Source of the DNA: an uncultured Eubacteriales bacterium
GTDB lineage: Bacteria; Bacillota; Clostridia; Oscillospirales; Acutalibacteraceae
Length of the DNA: 64,000 bases
Direction: 5' to 3'
NCBI GenBank assembly: GCA_949292775.1
Contig: CASFBL010000006.1
Location: forward strand, 1-64,000
Position numbers and translations under genes: made by a program. Numbering within the stretch: position 1 is the stretch's first letter; each line of letters begins with the position of its first letter. The notes below the pieces were generated by a model. It worked only from the letters and a program-made list of their open reading frames with translations, had not been told where the DNA came from and searched no databases. Shown one piece after another: positions 63,487 through 64,000 of this stretch.

Positions 63487-64000
63487 TTATCCATAGAACT
63501 CCGGCGCGGTCACAAACAGCCGGGCAAGCTCGTTTTGAATCGTGAATTTATCCGCTTCAAAATCGTCTTTTTCCAAAATGATTTTCATTAGCACATTGAT
63601 AGCTTCAATGTTGCAGTCCACGCCGACTTTATAAAGCCGGTTTAATAAAATGCTGAATTCCTTGCGAATCATTTCCGGCTTGCAGGAAAAGCGGGTATAC
63701 AAATCAATTCGTTCGACGCTTCTACCGAACTTTAAAATATTGCGGGTGGTTTCCGACTCGACATAATCGTCCGCCGAGCCCCAAAAGGCAAAAATACAGT
63801 CGAACACCTCCTGCAATTTCAGCATTGGCGCGCTGCTCTCTTTGCCGCGCTGCATAGCGTTGACCGCAAGCTGAATATAGGACATGGTCTCGCTGCTGAT
63901 TTCATTGCGCATCACAACGGCGTTGTCATAAGCGCAAAGCATGGTGCTCATCACGGAATTCGGATTTTTTTCATCGAACAGAAAATTGGAGATAAAATCC
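63487..64000 (-). CDS. Alpha-E domain protein (N-terminus beyond the window)
   Basis: C-terminal part of an alpha-E family protein, a helical domain (NSVMSTMLCAYDNAVVMRNEISSETMSYIQLAVNAM... TTRNILKFGRSVERIDLYTRF) of unknown function. The frame stays open from 63487 to the window edge, so the gene is truncated by the window. It precedes the transglutaminase-like gene by 13 bp, the usual order of this cluster, in which an ATP-grasp protein normally sits further upstream. Confidence 0.88.
   Translation of the reverse strand, partial: DFISNFLFDEKNPNSVMSTMLCAYDNAVVMRNEISSETMSYIQLAVNAMQRGKESSAPMLKLQEVFDCIFAFWGSADDYVESETTRNILKFGRSVERIDLYTRFSCKPEMIRKEFSILLNRLYKVGVDCNIEAINVLMKIILEKDDFEADKFTIQNELARLFVTAPEFYG

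Overview
The window looks like a chromosomal piece of an anaerobic, gut-type member of class Clostridia (Oscillospirales/Ruminococcaceae-like). The evidence is pyruvate:ferredoxin oxidoreductase, GTP-type PEP carboxykinase, a Feo iron operon with a DtxR regulator, Gram-positive Shine-Dalgarno sites (AGGAGG), sigma-A promoters, frequent TTG/GTG starts and a dense set of plant- and host-glycan hydrolases. The taxonomic call is inference.

Layout. 1-7.4 kb: a truncated ABC exporter half, a GNAT acetyltransferase, nifJ and a CNNM/CorC-type membrane protein. 7.5-15.3 kb: araD-araA-araB-like kinase, then a GH2 glycosidase and a GPH sugar symporter, all on the minus strand. 15.5-16.5 kb: a HAD phosphatase and tRNA-Leu(CAG). 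16.5-29.6 kb: a foreign 13.1-kb insertion whose two ends carry the same 24-bp 3' end of tRNA-Leu. It encodes a large serine recombinase, TnpW- and TnpV-like proteins, a MOB_P relaxase with MobC and an oriT-like set of hairpins. Its cargo is a five-gene defence operon: Fic protein, type III methylase Mod, type III restriction subunit Res, and a nuclease/helicase pair that looks like Hachiman (HamA/HamB). 29.7-33.1 kb: a TetR-controlled FAD oxidoreductase and iron-sulfur flavoreductase pair. 33.2-47.0 kb: carbohydrate genes (GH28, a URO-D-like protein, an AraC-type regulator, a GH95-like lipoprotein, a cation antiporter, an (alpha/alpha)6 glycosidase, a second GPH symporter and a broken GH89 gene). 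47.1-52.1 kb: feoA-feoA-feoB with a 57-aa cysteine-rich partner, a NifX-like protein and a Crp/Fnr regulator, with a divergent dtxR. 52.1-64 kb: GH36 with a kinase-GNAT fusion, a small XRE/zinc-ribbon pair, a ZIP transporter, pckG, tsaD, a GH16 membrane-anchored enzyme, an unexplained minus-strand transcription unit, a DUF1292 protein, a probable 6S RNA, and the start of a VOC/transglutaminase/alpha-E cluster.

How the parts work together. The hydrolases and the two GPH symporters suggest uptake and breakdown of arabinose-, galactose-, galacturonate- and fucose-containing glycans. Pentose would enter through AraA, the AraB-like kinase and AraD, with pyruvate passing to acetyl-CoA through PFOR and carbon flow balanced by PckG. 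Iron for PFOR and other Fe-S proteins would come through Feo, under three identical dyads (GTTAG-N6-CTAAC) that probably bind the neighbouring DtxR protein. The defence operon reads as one transcription unit from one good promoter, with gaps of 0-20 bp or overlaps, and it travels on a mobilizable element.

Most notable signals: the compact Fic/type III RM/Hachiman-like island; the mismatch between a tRNA-type attachment repeat and a serine recombinase; a tRNA-derived inverted cassette at the right border; a strong-promoter, terminator-bounded minus-strand unit at 61.07-61.53 kb with no sizeable ORF; and a structured leader in front of the cation antiporter.
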